A DNA stretch of 64,000 nucleotides from Parastagonospora avenae f. sp. tritici 18332-5 (Eukaryota > Ascomycota > Dothideomycetes > Pleosporales > Phaeosphaeriaceae): positions 1 through 64,000 of the forward strand of contig JAFJTR010000036.1 in assembly GCA_022559985.1 (NCBI GenBank), read 5' to 3'. Numbering within the stretch: position 1 is the stretch's first letter; every line of letters starts with the position of its first letter. Shown piece after piece: positions 33,420 through 45,280 of this stretch. The position numbers and the translations under genes are program-made. The notes under the pieces are model-generated. The model searched no databases and had not been told where the DNA came from. It saw only the letters and a list, made by a program, of their open reading frames with translations.

Positions 33420-35973
33420 ATGTCATCCACAGTGGAAGTTATCGTAGTTGGAGGAGCAGTCTCCGGGCTCACCTTTGCCCATTGTCTAAGAAAAGCCGGA
33501 ATCAGCTATGTCGTCCTTGAGAGAAGAGATGAAGTCTGTTTTGCAGGCGGCGCCAGTATCGGCTTGATGCCTCACGGATTGAGAATTCTGGATCAACTCG
33601 ACTTGTGCGATCAGATCCTTCGGTTGACGGTCCCAGTTCACTCATCCACAAGCCGTCTGTCCAACGGCCAGAAGTTTCGGACATCTCGCCTTCCAGAGGA
33701 AATTGAAAAGAGGTGCGTACCAGGATCTTTTGTACTGGCAGATGCACTGGCCGTCTTACTGACTCCATGATGTGTAGGCATGGGTACCCATTCACATTCT
33801 TCGAGCGAGAAGAGCTGTTGAAGGTGCTATTCGACAACATCCCGGATAAGGAAAATATTCAAACCTCGCAACAAGTTACGGATCTTGAAATCGATGAAAA
33901 GCTGATCACTGTCAAGACAAAAACTGGACGCATTTGGAGAGCGCCCATCGTCGTCGGCGCAGATGGAATACATAGTATGGTTCGACAGCATATTTGGAAA
34001 GAGCTTGACCAAGGTATCAACGGCACCCATTCATTGAACGGGTCTAAAGCCATTGTAGCGGACTACTATTGTATCTTCGGAATGTCCGTCTATAAGAGCG
34101 ATGACCCTGATTTTGTCGAGGGTAGCGGTCATATCATTAACGACCAGTTCCGATGTGCCGTTGTCATCAGCTCCTCAAGGAACAAGCATTTTTGGTTCTT
34201 GATTGAAAAGTTCGATGAGCGCAAGTCGTATCCCAACATCCCTCGCTTTAGGGAGACTGATATGGAAAACATGGTGGCCAAGAACAGCGATTTGATGGTG
34301 ACGGAGCACACGTCCTTTAGCGATCTATGGAGGCTGCGGACAAAGTGTGCCATGGTACCTCTTGAGGAAGTTGTCTTTGATGACTGGCATGCCAACCGCT
34401 TGGTCCTTCTCGGTGACGCGGCTCACAAGGTATAATCCCAAATGGGAAAAGAGATCTCAAGCGACTAATTCGAATCTCAGGTAACTCCAAATGCTGGGCA
34501 GGGAGGCAACTCTGCCATTGAGAGCGCTGCTGTTCTTGTGAATTTACTCCACAAAGCCAAAACGTCGCACGGGAATCTTGGAAATATGACCACTGCAGAA
34601 GTAACCGAGCTATTCGAGAATTACCACTCCAATCGGAAAGATCGGGTGAAAGAGATGTCCGACACGTCTGCATTTCTGATACGATTACACGCACAGGATA
34701 ACGCAATGCTCAAGGTGGTCGGGCGCCACGTTTTTCCCTTCCTGGGAGATGATTTCGAATCAAATGCGGTTTCAAACTTTACGATCCGGGGCGCGACTCT
34801 GGACTTCATTCCAGTGAAGACCAAGCCCGCAATGATACCATGGGAGGGTTGGATCATTCCAGATTCGTTCAAACCTCGAGAGAAAGTATTCTCTACGTTC
34901 GCGACTTTGGTTCTCCTTGCAATATCCGGTGGTCTATTAAGTACCAGGATGAACGCTCAAAGAGAAACTCATTCACTATCATCCACCGCATCCACTTTCA
35001 GCAGTCCCAAAAGCATAAGGGGTATGGACTCAATGGACGCGGTGCTCCCTGAGTTCGGTTCTGACATCACAAGCTTGTGGGCCACCGTTTGTATCGTTCT
35101 GAATACTCTCACTATGGGAGGCATCATCGCAACTGAGAGCTTTCGAATAAAGAACTTGAGGCTCCTGTCCGCCAGGTAAGAGATTCTGGTTTTTTTTTAC
35201 TCTCCGCTTTGCTCCTGGCCACTGATATCGCACATAGGGTTTCAATATTATGCTCGACATTCGTATTCTGTGGCCTAGGATTTGGCGGCGCAGCCTATTC
35301 TCTCCTCCGCATTGTCGAAGCAGCTCTCGTCGAATCCAAATCTCCTAGTCAGTGGACTTCTAGAGTTTCACTGAAACATGCGAAGACATTCAACCTTTCT
35401 CTGCGGCTAGCACTTGGCACAGCTCTCTCTTTCATGGTCATCCCGCTCTTTTGGCCCGGGTTGGACATGAGGCGCTATGTCAGCTCATCAAGACTTCTCT
35501 CTAGTCTTCCGGTTATGCCTTTGCTTTTCGATTTGGTGCTGTCGAAGTTTGCCGGCGATCAGACCAAGTCTGTCGAAGTGATGAAGGCGCACGAAGACTT
35601 ATCATACCTAAAGAAAGGTTGGCTCCTATCGGGATTGTGTGCTATGTTGGCACATGTCGGGTACTTGGTTTCCTCGGTCCCAGCTGGTACTCCGATATTC
35701 GACTTCCACTCTGCTGCCGCTGTGCTGTCTCAGTTCACGATCTCAGCGCCATCCTCGATCGAAGCGGAGTACTTGGTTTTCACAATCAGTACGCTCCTTT
35801 GGGTTACGTGCGCCGTTATTGCGAGAAGCAAAGATCGACGCAGCCTCATGAAAAAACTGGGCTTTTTTGCAAAACTAGCAGTGTCTACTATTCTCTTCGG
35901 ACCAGGTGCTGTTACTACAACGCTGTGGACATTAACTGAGGATGCACGCAGATCTACGGCTATGGAGATCTAG
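33420..35973 (+). CDS. FAD monooxygenase with C-terminal multi-span membrane domain
   Basis: Exons 33420-33712, 33778-34429, 34481-35175 and 35238-35973 give 791 residues. Residues 1-430 are a group A flavin monooxygenase like the PaxM/epoxidase branch: EVIVVGGAVSGLTFA (FAD), VVGADGIHS and LLGDAAHKVTPNAGQGGN (FAD ribityl). The remaining 330 residues hold about eight hydrophobic spans (FATLVLLAISGG, WATVCIVLNTLTMGGIIA, FVFCGLGFGGAAYSLL, LALGTALSFMVIPLFWPGL, WLLSGLCAMLAHVGYLV, VFTISTLLWVTCAVIA, LAVSTILFGPGAVTTTLW). The relatives of this branch epoxidise prenyl chains of fungal terpenoids. The membrane part could be an anchor or a second enzyme such as a membrane terpene cyclase; I cannot assign it. 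All introns (65, 51 and 62 nt) are canonical and in phase. It is intact beside the broken alcohol dehydrogenase. Confidence 0.88.
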
Positions 35974-37217
35974 TTGATTGTTAGATCGTACACCTATCGC
36001 GCCTTTGGCCACCAAACCTCCCAAACAACGCTCTGCTCAAATACAGCTCACGTAAGCTCTTACGCAGGATAACGCTTATTTAGCAGAGCTAGCTTATATG
36101 TATAGCACTTTCTGCTCTACTTTACGGAGAGCAGTGATTCAATTCTACACTTACTTAAACATATTGTTTCTATTCTTGGATTCCTTCACAACAGCTGTAT
36201 TAGATACTAGATACACGATAGCGATTATTAATATAGTATATTTGTTGAATGGGCTCCCTGCTAGCTAGCAAATGCTATCAGCACTTACGCGCGAGGCAGA
36301 AAGGTGTGCACGGTGTAGACATCGCACGAGGGGGGGTTGTGGGTAACTGGTGTTGATTGCTTCTCTCCTTCTAAGGCTGTGCGAAGGAAAGATATTTTCC
36401 CTTTGTGCGTACGACGTTACACGAGACTATGTCACGTGACTGCTAACTGTGCACCTCAATGCCGCTGTTTGGACAATATTACAGATTAGGTTTTATTGCG
36501 CAGAAAAGCCTAACTCTATATGTCGGTTCACCGGGTATTGGAAGGGTACGCCCGCAGGCGTACGCCAAAAGGTGAGCAGGCAAGATGATTCTGTCGATTA
36601 CTTGACTACTGCTCTCTCTCTCCTTGCAGAGAAGGAGGGTACTTATCTACATGTGGTCCCTTGGCGCACAGACTGTATTGAGCCGTAATTGCGCCGTGAA
36701 TTAAGCCATACTTGCGTACGGACACTATTTATTATATCTTAGAAGAAGAGACAAACTACTATTAAGCTGAAATCGCAGTCATTTAGTCTTTTACTATAGA
36801 GAAGCAAGAGCGCCGAAGCAAGTGTACATGCACTGAAGATAAAGGCTAACGCACGCTTGCGCAGACTGTTCTTGGATTGCTATGAAGAAATATGGAACGG
36901 TAATAAGGGCGAGAGCAGTGGCCTCTGCCCATAAGCTCTTACAATAGCCATACCAGAGGATCGCAATGTCGAACAAAGGTAACTGTCTGCAAAAGCTTCA
37001 GTTCCAGAACGTCCGTAGAATAATAACATTGCAAGACCATAACCTGAACCATTTCAAGCGCCGAAGCAGAATGTAGCACAACTCCAGCGCAACGCATCTG
37101 ACGCCTTCCTTCCCAAACGTCATTGAAAGCATGAGGTATTCGTTTATAAACGCCGGTCTCGAGTGGGCTGGCCAGACTCGCATCGTCGTAATCATCGTTG
37201 AGCAACAGCTTTCTCCA
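35974..37217. other. AT-rich gene-poor stretch
   Basis: About 1.2 kb with TATATA-like runs and self-complementary pieces, including GTACGCC-CGCA-GGCGTAC at 36546-36563. An open frame of 79 codons at 36449-36688 (+) is not recognised. It may be decayed repeat DNA that bounds the terpenoid-like block, but no terminal repeats could be defined. Confidence 0.4.
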
Positions 37218-38378
37218 TCACTTCTTCAAGGCGGCATCATATAAGCTCACCAGCACACCGACAACGGCACCAATCTGCAGACCGTGATAACCTCCAGGAA
37301 CATTGTTGCGCACAATACTAACGGTATCCACGGAAAATGGGCCCCAGCTGAGATCATTGACCTGAATGCTGCCTGGCGTGCCCGCCAGAGCCGGATCGGC
37401 CGTAGGAATGCGGTACGCGCTGTAAGCAAGGATGGCTTTGAGGATGTTGAAAGTGAGCGGATCAGCGGGATATTGGCGGTCCTCAGACCTGCGGTTCGTG
37501 TTTGTGCGCAGAGTCAGGTTGAAGAAGTAGGAAAAGACGAGTGGGAGGACCCAGTTTGTGAGAGACCAGAGAGTGGCTGGGGCCCACCAGTCGCTTGTGA
37601 GGAGCGCAAGGAAGTCTGGGATGAAGAGATATTGGCTGTTTGTCCACGTTGAGAAAGAGTCAGAGAGGGCAATTGTGGGAGTTGTCTGCAGCGTGTTCCA
37701 TTGTAGCCCAGCTGCTTCAAGCAGAAGAATGAGCGTCTGGATCGTCGCGACGGAGCTCGCGTTCTCGCGCACGAGTTCCTTGAAGTAGTCGATGTGTGTG
37801 CGGTTCCAGAGGTCGGTCGTCTTCTCCTTCATGACCTGGAACGACTGGTCGGCAACTTCCGCAAGCTGGGCTGGCGATGCGGGAATGTCAACTTGGCCCA
37901 TGACTTCGGAGACGCGTCGGGATACGGCTCGCGGGGTCCGAGTGACAAGTGCGGTAGCACTGTCTTTTGCACCAGAAGTCGCGTCAAGCAGTGGTTCCTC
38001 ACTGTGGGAGTGTTAGCTTTGGCGCGTCGCGTGCGAGGAGTGAAGTCATACGATGGAACCTTGATCAGCGTACGACGACGTGTCTTGGTCAAGGTAACAG
38101 GTGCAGACGGCGATGAACGCTCGCGCTTCACAGGCGATCCACTGCGACCATAGTAGTCGCGAAATTCGGGATGCTTTGCATAGGTCGTCTCATTTTCGTT
38201 CAGGTGGTCTTCAATTGCCTCGACCAAATCGTCCTTCAAGTATCCGTCGGCACTACAGCGCGTGGATTAGCAGAAATTCACGCGCAAAGTAGAGGAGTAC
38301 CTACTTGGGCATTCCAGCCTTCTGCGCGAGTTCGATGAGCTCGCCTTTGCGCTTCTTCGTCAACCAAGAATGAGACAT
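37218..38378 (-). CDS. SAP-like N-terminus, membrane C-terminus (conserved fungal type)
   Basis: Exons 38378-38305, 38252-38052 and 38001-37218 give 352 residues. The first 45 residues (WLTKKRKGELIELAQKAGM, then YLKDDLVEAIEDHL) look like a SAP/HeH helix-extension-helix motif, a DNA-binding fold. A basic Ser/Thr-rich stretch follows (KRERSSPSAP, TKTRRRTLIK). The C-terminal half has about four or five membrane spans (WWAPATLWSLTNWVLPLVF, LQIGAVVGVLVSLYDAAL). The combination suggests an inner nuclear membrane or similar protein; function is not known to me. Introns of 52 and 50 nt fit in phase. Confidence 0.8.
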
Positions 38379-38939
38379 GATTTTCGCTGAAAATGCGGTC
38401 GCGTAAGTGCTGCGATCCGAATGATATGTGTTTTGAAGAGAATGAAGCGCGTTGCGGGGATCAAGTCCGGGATGGTGGTGTGTTGATAGCGGGCGCGTAG
38501 CTAGTCAATGTTTACTTCAGATGGCTGGGTTCACGTGAGGTCATCTCCGCGCTAACTGTATTGAGGCTTAGTCGATGCCATCATACAGTCTCGCTACCGT
38601 GGTCTACTGAGTACGATGCTGCTTCCGTCTGGGCGAAGTACGAGAGGGTCTTTGCAGGAATGAGGGGTGCGATACCTGAATCTGTGGGGTACGGTGCAGG
38701 GCGTCATCTGGTCTTAGTGCTGGCGATAGGGACGCTGATAGCAGGGTGCGGCGTCGGCGTCCGGTCTTGGCCGAAATTTTGAGAAGCCTAGCATCACCGC
38801 ACTGCCACATGTAGAATCAACGTCACTCATTACATTCCCAATCCACGCTTGCTCTTTTCTTTAGCCTTCTCGTCCTCGCTCGTCGTACTTCACCCGTCAT
38901 AAAAACCAAGCGCCGTGTCGCTAAAGGAGCTCTACGCTA
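38379..38939. promoter_or_regulatory. divergent promoter region
   Basis: The 561 nt between two head-to-head genes (SAP-like protein leftward, mitochondrial carrier rightward) must hold both promoters. No TATA box or strong motif is evident; a CT-rich stretch (TTGCTCTTTTCTTTAGCC) lies near 38850. Confidence 0.45.
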
Positions 38940-40260
38940 ATGGTACTTGCCCGTGTGGCCAACTTCTTCACCAACGGGGACTTTACAACCAATCTTGTCG
39001 ACAAGCGAAGCAATGATGCTAGCGCAATGCAAAAGCTTGAAACCATGGCGGATACAATCGGAAGTACGGTCGAGGAGGAGATAGATGACGAAGCGGCGCG
39101 ACCGCCATATATACATGTGAGGGTGCCTAGTTCAGGATGAGAAGGACTTCAATTGATCTCAGGCAGGCAATGTTGGCAGGAGGAATTGGGGGTACGACAG
39201 GCGACATGCTGATGCATTCGCTGGATACGGTCAAGACGAGACAACAGGGCGATCCGCACATGCCACCGAAATACACATCGATGGGAAATACCTACTACAC
39301 AATATGGCGACAAGAAGGCTTCCGAAAAGGACTGTATGGAGGAGTGCAGCCAGCTTTCTTGGGGTCTTTTGCAGGCACGGTGTGTTTCTTCGGCGCATAC
39401 GAGTGGAGCAAAAGGACCATGATTGACTATGGCGTTGCGCCGTCAGTGTCATACTTTGCAGCTGGTACGTCATCTCAGGAAGATTGTCGAATGCGAAGTG
39501 CTAATAATACACAGGACTCTTCGCCGATCTCGCTGCAGCACCTGCATATGTTCCGTCCGAAGTACTGAAGACGCGGTTACAGCTGCAGGGCCGGCATAAC
39601 AATCCTTACTTCAACTCGGGCTACAACTATCGCAACACAATAGACGCGGCTCGGACTATCGCGAGAGTGGAGGGCTTCAGCGCACTCTTCCACGGCTACA
39701 AGGCCACACTGTGGCGCGACCTGCCCTTCTCGGCATTGCAGTTCGCATTCTACGAAGAACTTCGAGACCGCGCGAAGCGCTACCAGGGGTCTAACATAAT
39801 CGGGCTGCCGTTAGAAATTGCGACTGCAGCAAGCGCAGGAGGAATGGCTGGCGTGATAACAACTCCACTCGATGTTGTCAAGACGCGGATACAAACCCAG
39901 CATAGCGACACGACCTCCAGCTCGACAACAGCACCCAAAGCCACCGTCTCACCGACAACATCGACAAAACACTCCACTCCTTCGAGGCCTACCAAATCAC
40001 TTCCAGCGCAAAGTCGGCCAATATCTACGTCTTCGCCCTCGACAACGTTAAGAGCCCACGGCGCAGCCATGCTCGATACCTCCTCGGTCATGACTGGACT
40101 GAAGATCATATACAAAACAGAGGGAATAGCTGGTTGGTTCCGAGGGGTTGGTCCTCGGGCCGTGTGGACCAGTGTCCAGTCTGGGACCATGCTTGTACTG
40201 TACCAGACACTTTTGCGGTACTTCGAGCAACATCCGCTTGTGAACATGGACGACGTGTAA
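38940..40260 (+). CDS. mitochondrial carrier family (SLC25) protein
   Basis: Exons 38940-39116, 39167-39464 and 39515-40260 give 406 residues. Three carrier repeats each carry the signature after the first helix: HSLDTVKTRQQ, PSEVLKTRLQ and PLDVVKTRIQ (the first repeat has His and the second Ser-Glu in place of canonical residues). It sits in the inner mitochondrial membrane. The N-terminus has about 60 hydrophilic residues, and repeat 3 contains a long Ser/Thr/Pro-rich insertion (about residues 270-330), so it is longer than the usual 300. The odd signature residues recall the Mtm1/SLC25A39 or SAM carrier branch; substrate is undecided. Confidence 0.9.
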
Positions 40261-40572
40261 TACCATTGTACGAATACATGCGCATAGAAGCATTAGCGGC
40301 GTTAGGGAAGCGAACCATAGATTAGACTTGCGAATACCGAACACTTAACTCCAAGTTGCAGGCCAGAAGGGAGTTGAGTGCGTGGCATGCAGTCGCATGA
40401 TTCACTAACATTATTCTAATGTGGTGTGAGGTACAGCGTGGCTGCCAAAAAGTGGGGCGCATGCTTAGCGCGGTATTGTTGTCGACGAGGTCGTGACGAC
40501 ACCCCATAAGCACCCGCAAGGTTCCTCAAAGTTTGGTTCTCACGATTACGGTTACAAGGCCAGTAACAAGAT

Positions 40573-41636
40573 ATGCGGCTGAATCCCAACGGCGACTCAA
40601 CAGTCTTTCCAAAGCGTACGAAACTTCCCATCGTAGCTGGCACTCCAGAAGGCTCAGCATGGTTCTGGGGCGGCAGTGATGAGTTGGGAAGACTGAACTT
40701 GCTCACACCGCAGCGGATAGCGAAAGCTACACAAGAAAATGTGGAGACAGGGGATGTTGTATCACTGAATCTACCCTTGGATCTACCTAGTCCACCATTT
40801 TTCGGCAGGAAACCCTTTCATCACGAGATCAAATCTATTGGCAAAGGCGCCTTTGACGATGAGACATCTATCAACACCCAGTCAAGTAGCCAATGGGATG
40901 GGTATATACCTCCACATAAATCACATTGAAAGCATCTACTAATTTCTTGCTCAGCTTCCGCCACTTCGCAGATCCTAAATCCGGCTACCACTACAACGGC
41001 ATCCTCTCAGACGAAATCTTGAAAGACGACGACCTCGTAGGCGAAGGCCGCCCCGAGACATCCCTCCGTCTCGGCATCGACGCCTGGGCCCGCAAAGGCA
41101 TAGTCGGCCGGGGCGTCCTTCTCGACATCTATACCTGGTCCCGCGACAATAACAAGCCATACGACCCCTTCACGACCCACGGCATAACAGCCTTCGACCT
41201 CAAATCCTGCGCACAGTCTCACAACATCACCTTTGAAACCGGCGACATTCTCCTCATCCGCACCGGCTGGCTCGCTGCATACCACTCCCTCACCCAACAA
41301 GAAAAAGAAGACCGCGCAAAGCTAGACGTCATGCAACACCTCTACGCTGGCCTGGAAGCCAGCGACTCAATGAAGGATTTCCTGCACGACAACTACTTCG
41401 CGGCGGCGGCGACGGACAATGCGAATTTCGAAGCGTGGCCGCCGCATAGCTGGGAGGACAGTTTGCATGCGGCGATGCTGCCGCTGTGGGGGATGCCGAT
41501 TGGCGAGTTGTGGGATTTCGAGGCGCTGGGGGAGAAGTGTATAGGTTTGGGACGGTGGACCTTCTTGCTGACGAGTTCGCCGGGTGTGGTACCGGGGGGT
41601 GTGGCGAGTGCGCCGAATGCTTTGGCAGTGTTCTGA
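40573..41636 (+). CDS. cyclase-family protein (kynurenine formamidase-like fold)
   Basis: Exons 40573-40901 and 40955-41636 give 336 residues. Landmarks: the N-terminal WGGSDELGRLNLLTPQRI; a central region where the classical HxGTHxDxPxH metal motif is replaced by SQWDGFRHFAD; GRGVLLDI; GDILLIRTGW; and FEAWPPHSWEDSLHAAMLPLWG toward the end. This is the large fungal branch of the cyclase superfamily (PF04199). The reaction for this branch is unknown to me; with the metal motif altered it may not be a formamidase. The intron is canonical and joins GG|C in phase. Confidence 0.88.
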
Positions 41637-42434
41637 GATAAAGGGGCGGGGAGAAGGGTGCAGGGTTGGGCGAGTGTATGATATCACCAACGCGGAGAAG
41701 GTAGATGTGCCAACACTATCTGAGGTGACAGGATGGGGCAGTAGCTAGCCCCAGTCGATTATACCAGGTACAATTAAAACATGTGGAAGAAGAAACGAAT
41801 ACATGTCACATGTCTTCCCGTTCTGGGGACACTACGACTTAGTTCCAGATACTCGGTATCCTTGCGCACAGCAACGTTCCAGCACCACGACATGTAAACT
41901 TGTACCTGACTATCGGGCCTGTACAAGTGAGACATACAAATCTCACAGCAGTGACTAGTGACGAATGACCGAGGTACGTTCGCATAATCCAATAATGCTG
42001 TGCGTGATTTCTGATCCACTATGCTGTTGTCAAACCATGTCAAGAGACCATCGAACCATGGGGCTGGCTGGCACGGACAGCAGAGTGTGTTTGAGCGCCC
42101 ACGATCTCTCTGTTGTCATAGATTGTTGGGTTGCGTTGGACGCTGTGAATACGCATCTACCAGGATTGCGCGTTGGCTTCATGTCACAGAACGCTTCTAA
42201 ACATCCATTATATAACGCGTCCGTTGCGAGGTACCCTCAATTTGCAGAAACTCACAGCACGCATTACCTCCAGAACGACTAACTCCACATCTAACCCATC
42301 ACCAAGTTATTACACACTTGGCACTCAAGCAAATTCCAAGTATGTGAACATTAAATACCCTTTGTATATCATACCATATGCTCATTGATCTAGGTCCGAC
42401 AAGGAAATTATTCAGTCAAAACACACACATCACA
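41637..42434. other. intergenic, nothing recognised
   Basis: About 800 nt. A TTAAATACCC element at about 42351 could be the core promoter of the following small gene. Confidence 0.4.
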
Positions 42435-42569
42435 ATGACCAATAACATCACGACCAATCTTATCAACCAGCAAGGTCCCATCGACCGCGACAAGCGATGG
42501 ATCTGCCCTGAATGCGGCACAGAGAACGCAGTTGGAGTTGCATGTCCGTGTGGTAACGAGAGCGCATGA
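42435..42569 (+). CDS. 44-residue zinc-ribbon protein
   Basis: The ATG is in a strong context (TCACAATGACC). The C-terminal half holds CPEC and CPCG knuckles (RWICPECGTENAVGVACPCG), a compact zinc-ribbon layout with two Cys pairs. No signal peptide or membrane span. It is convergent with the pectin lyase gene, 54 nt away. Too short for routine gene calling; an upstream exon cannot be excluded. Function is unknown. Confidence 0.55.
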   Translation: MTNNITTNLINQQGPIDRDKRWICPECGTENAVGVACPCGNESA

Positions 42570-42623
42570 GCGCGCACAACGCAAAAGAAGCGTTTTGTAT
42601 TCATGATTGCTTGAAAGCATGAC

Positions 42624-44366
42624 TTAGTCCTGCAACTCAACCGCATCAATAATATAATTCGCACTCAACCAGTCCGCATCTCCACTTCCACTCACACCCA
42701 TCGTCAGTGTGTTTGCTCCCGCCTGGAACGCACTCGCTGGTACCGTCCAGGTGTAAACTTCGCCAAAGCCGCGATATGCACCGCGCGTTACGCCTCGTGA
42801 ATCAATGAGTGTCTATACGTCTCTGATTAGCTTCCATATTGTGAGTGACGGCGTGCATGCTTACCGGTGCACCTGGATCTGTTCCCGTCCAACTTCCAAT
42901 CTTGACCGACGGCCGTCCACCTTTGAAAGACAGCGTGGTCCCCACGCGTAAGACGTGCGTTTTTACTTGCGCGCTGGTGAGTTGGAAGGTGACGTTCGCA
43001 GCGGTGTTTTGTTTCGCCCATAGCGCCATGGGGAAGTCTGATACCTTGGATGTGCCCACTGTGTACGATCCCGCCCAAGAGTTCATGCGCACGTCTGACG
43101 GATGCATTCTGGTGATCTTGTCGCCATTCTTCAGCTCAAACGGCTGCCCGTCGAATTCGCCGATGCGCCAGATCACCGCAGGCGATACCTCTTTTGACGC
43201 AATGTCCTTACTCGCGGTTTGTCCCGCAGTCACGGTGACAGTATCGGTAGCGACGACAAATTCGCCCTTGTACATTTTCATATTGTACGTTCCAGCTTTC
43301 ATCGCCGGACTCTTGTAGTTTCCGCCTGACGCTTTGGTCCAGTACTGCGCGGCGTCGTTGTACCAATGCAGCACAGTCTCAAATTTGCTGTCCACGCCTG
43401 TCGCTTTACCAGTAACGCTGCCGCGACCACTTTCGCCAACATATCCGTCGATTTTCAGCGAGCCGAAGAAACTCGTGTCGGGCGCAGAAGGGGGTAATGC
43501 TCCAGCGGCTTGGAATGTAATGGAGTATGGACCTTTAAGACCATTGCGCCAGGGCTCGGTGCGCACGTGGCCCGAGTTCATGTAGAAATAGAGCTCTTGG
43601 TCAGGATCGGTGGTTTGTGAGTTGATGTCGCGCATGAATGGGCCGCCGGAAGAAGTTTCGTAGGCAAGGCCCGGCATGGACATACAGACTTGCGCCTTCT
43701 ATTGAATGTTAGATCTTTTATGGAGCGGGAATGTGGATTGGGAATAGCTTACAGAGCCAGAGACGCAGTGCACTTTGTCGTCGATAAAGCGATCTGATGT
43801 GTACATTTTACAGGCTGTATGACCATCGGAACATCTGAATGTGTCTTTGCCTTCAATTGCGGTGCAGCCACGGACGTCTCCCACGTTGCCGTGTACACCA
43901 GTGGGCACTTCGGAGACTTGCAGGCGTGCAAGGAAGCGAAGCTCTCCTGGATCTACTTCGCCTTGGTTGCTCGTCGCCATGTATATGCTCGCCTCCTGGG
44001 GCTTAGCGACATAGTAATGCGTTACTGGCAGGGTGCTTGACTTTGCGGTGATCTTGATGAAGCCATTGATTGTCTCAGCTGTGACGGTTGAGGAGCCAAG
44101 ACCAGAATTTATTCCCGAAGATTTGACAGTGCCTTGGTATTCCACACCGTTGTAATTGAGGCTGGTAAGATCGCCTGTCGACCTGTATAGAAATTAGCAT
44201 TCAAGTGATGTGCATGAACATTATAAAGTGCATACTTGTTGATCTCGAAGACCAGTCCGCCATCAGTGTCGACCTTGTATCCTGTGGTCGTAGAAGTGAG
44301 TCCAAAGGCTGCGCTTACGCCTTGACCTATGGAGAGTACAATCGCGACGCTTGTGACTAGGTGCAT
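42624..44366 (-). CDS. secreted rhamnogalacturonan lyase (PL4)
   Basis: Exons 44366-44236, 44182-43753, 43698-42865 and 42812-42624 give 527 residues, the family length. A signal peptide (MHLVTSVAIVLSIGQGVSA) is followed by the catalytic beta-super-sandwich (FGLTSTTTGYKVDTDGGLVF, the Lys/His region around PVTHYYVAK), a fibronectin-like middle domain and a C-terminal carbohydrate-binding-like domain (WAGSYTVGTS, then GAYRGFGEVYTWTVPASAF). The enzyme cleaves the rhamnosyl-galacturonosyl backbone of pectin outside the cell, which points to a plant-associated life style. A TATA-like TAATATATAC on the minus strand lies at about 44482-44491, 115 nt before the ATG. Confidence 0.95.
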
Positions 44367-45280
44367 GTTGAAAAATCTGAAACCTTGCGGATGCCACTGG
44401 TGAACATGTGGGTATGCCGAGACCATATACTGCCCCAGTAAGCAAGGCTAGTTCCTTCTAAACCTTCGCTGATGGAAACTCGTATATATTAATCGTAAGC
44501 GGATGGCTTATTCCGAGTAGGTATACCCCAGTCGCACACTCCACATAAGCCAAACCCTTCACGGCATGCGAAATTGGCGGGGATGTTTCGTTTCAGACCT
44601 GCGACAAATCTCCGCAGTTGTTCCGGCCTAGAACACAACACTTTGATGTGTCAAAAGAAATTTGTTGCTTGAACTTTCGAGTCGATTGCTTCAAAAGTCA
44701 TGTCTTCATCATGAACATGCCCAATTTACTCTTCGAACGTTCGGGTGATGTGGGTCCGATTTGCGGGGTGAGAACAGGGTAGACGTCTGCTCGGTAGTGA
44801 GATGACCCAGGAAATTTTGAACACTGTGATAAGTCAGAAATAAATGCAGGCATGACGTTAGGGTCAAGAACTCATTACCTGCACAAGCGTTCGGCTAAAG
44901 GCTTGACCTTAATTGGCGTGCGTCCGGGGAATTGCTCATAGGTTCGGTCGAGTCCACGGACCATTATCGTGTGACCGCTCGGTTGTAGATTGCCCGAACG
45001 CATGGGATGCCGGTGAGCAATCTGAACTGGGACCACGCAAGTGAGAGTAGGGCTAAAAATACAACGCGCGTCGTTGTGTTGGACCGAAACGGAACTGGGA
45101 AGCGTCTTGATCGGGTCAGAGGTGCTTCCTAAACGGATCATCCTGGGGTCCTGCGAAGGGCTAGAACATCGTCTGCTGTTGGCACTTGGTATGCCACTTT
45201 TTGGTAATGGAGTCTCGATGAGATACTCAAGTGCTGGCTTGACTCTTTTTTTGATCGCCATTACGTTATGGCCTTCCTCC
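44367..45280. other. intergenic, weak frames only
   Basis: About 900 nt between two minus-strand genes. It contains the lyase promoter and a 128-codon minus frame (44875-45261) rich in Ser and Pro with no recognisable family; I do not call it a gene. Confidence 0.4.

Noticed and set aside
36546..36563. Palindrome GTACGCC-CGCA-GGCGTAC as an element end
   Set aside because: No partner copy or target duplication was found.
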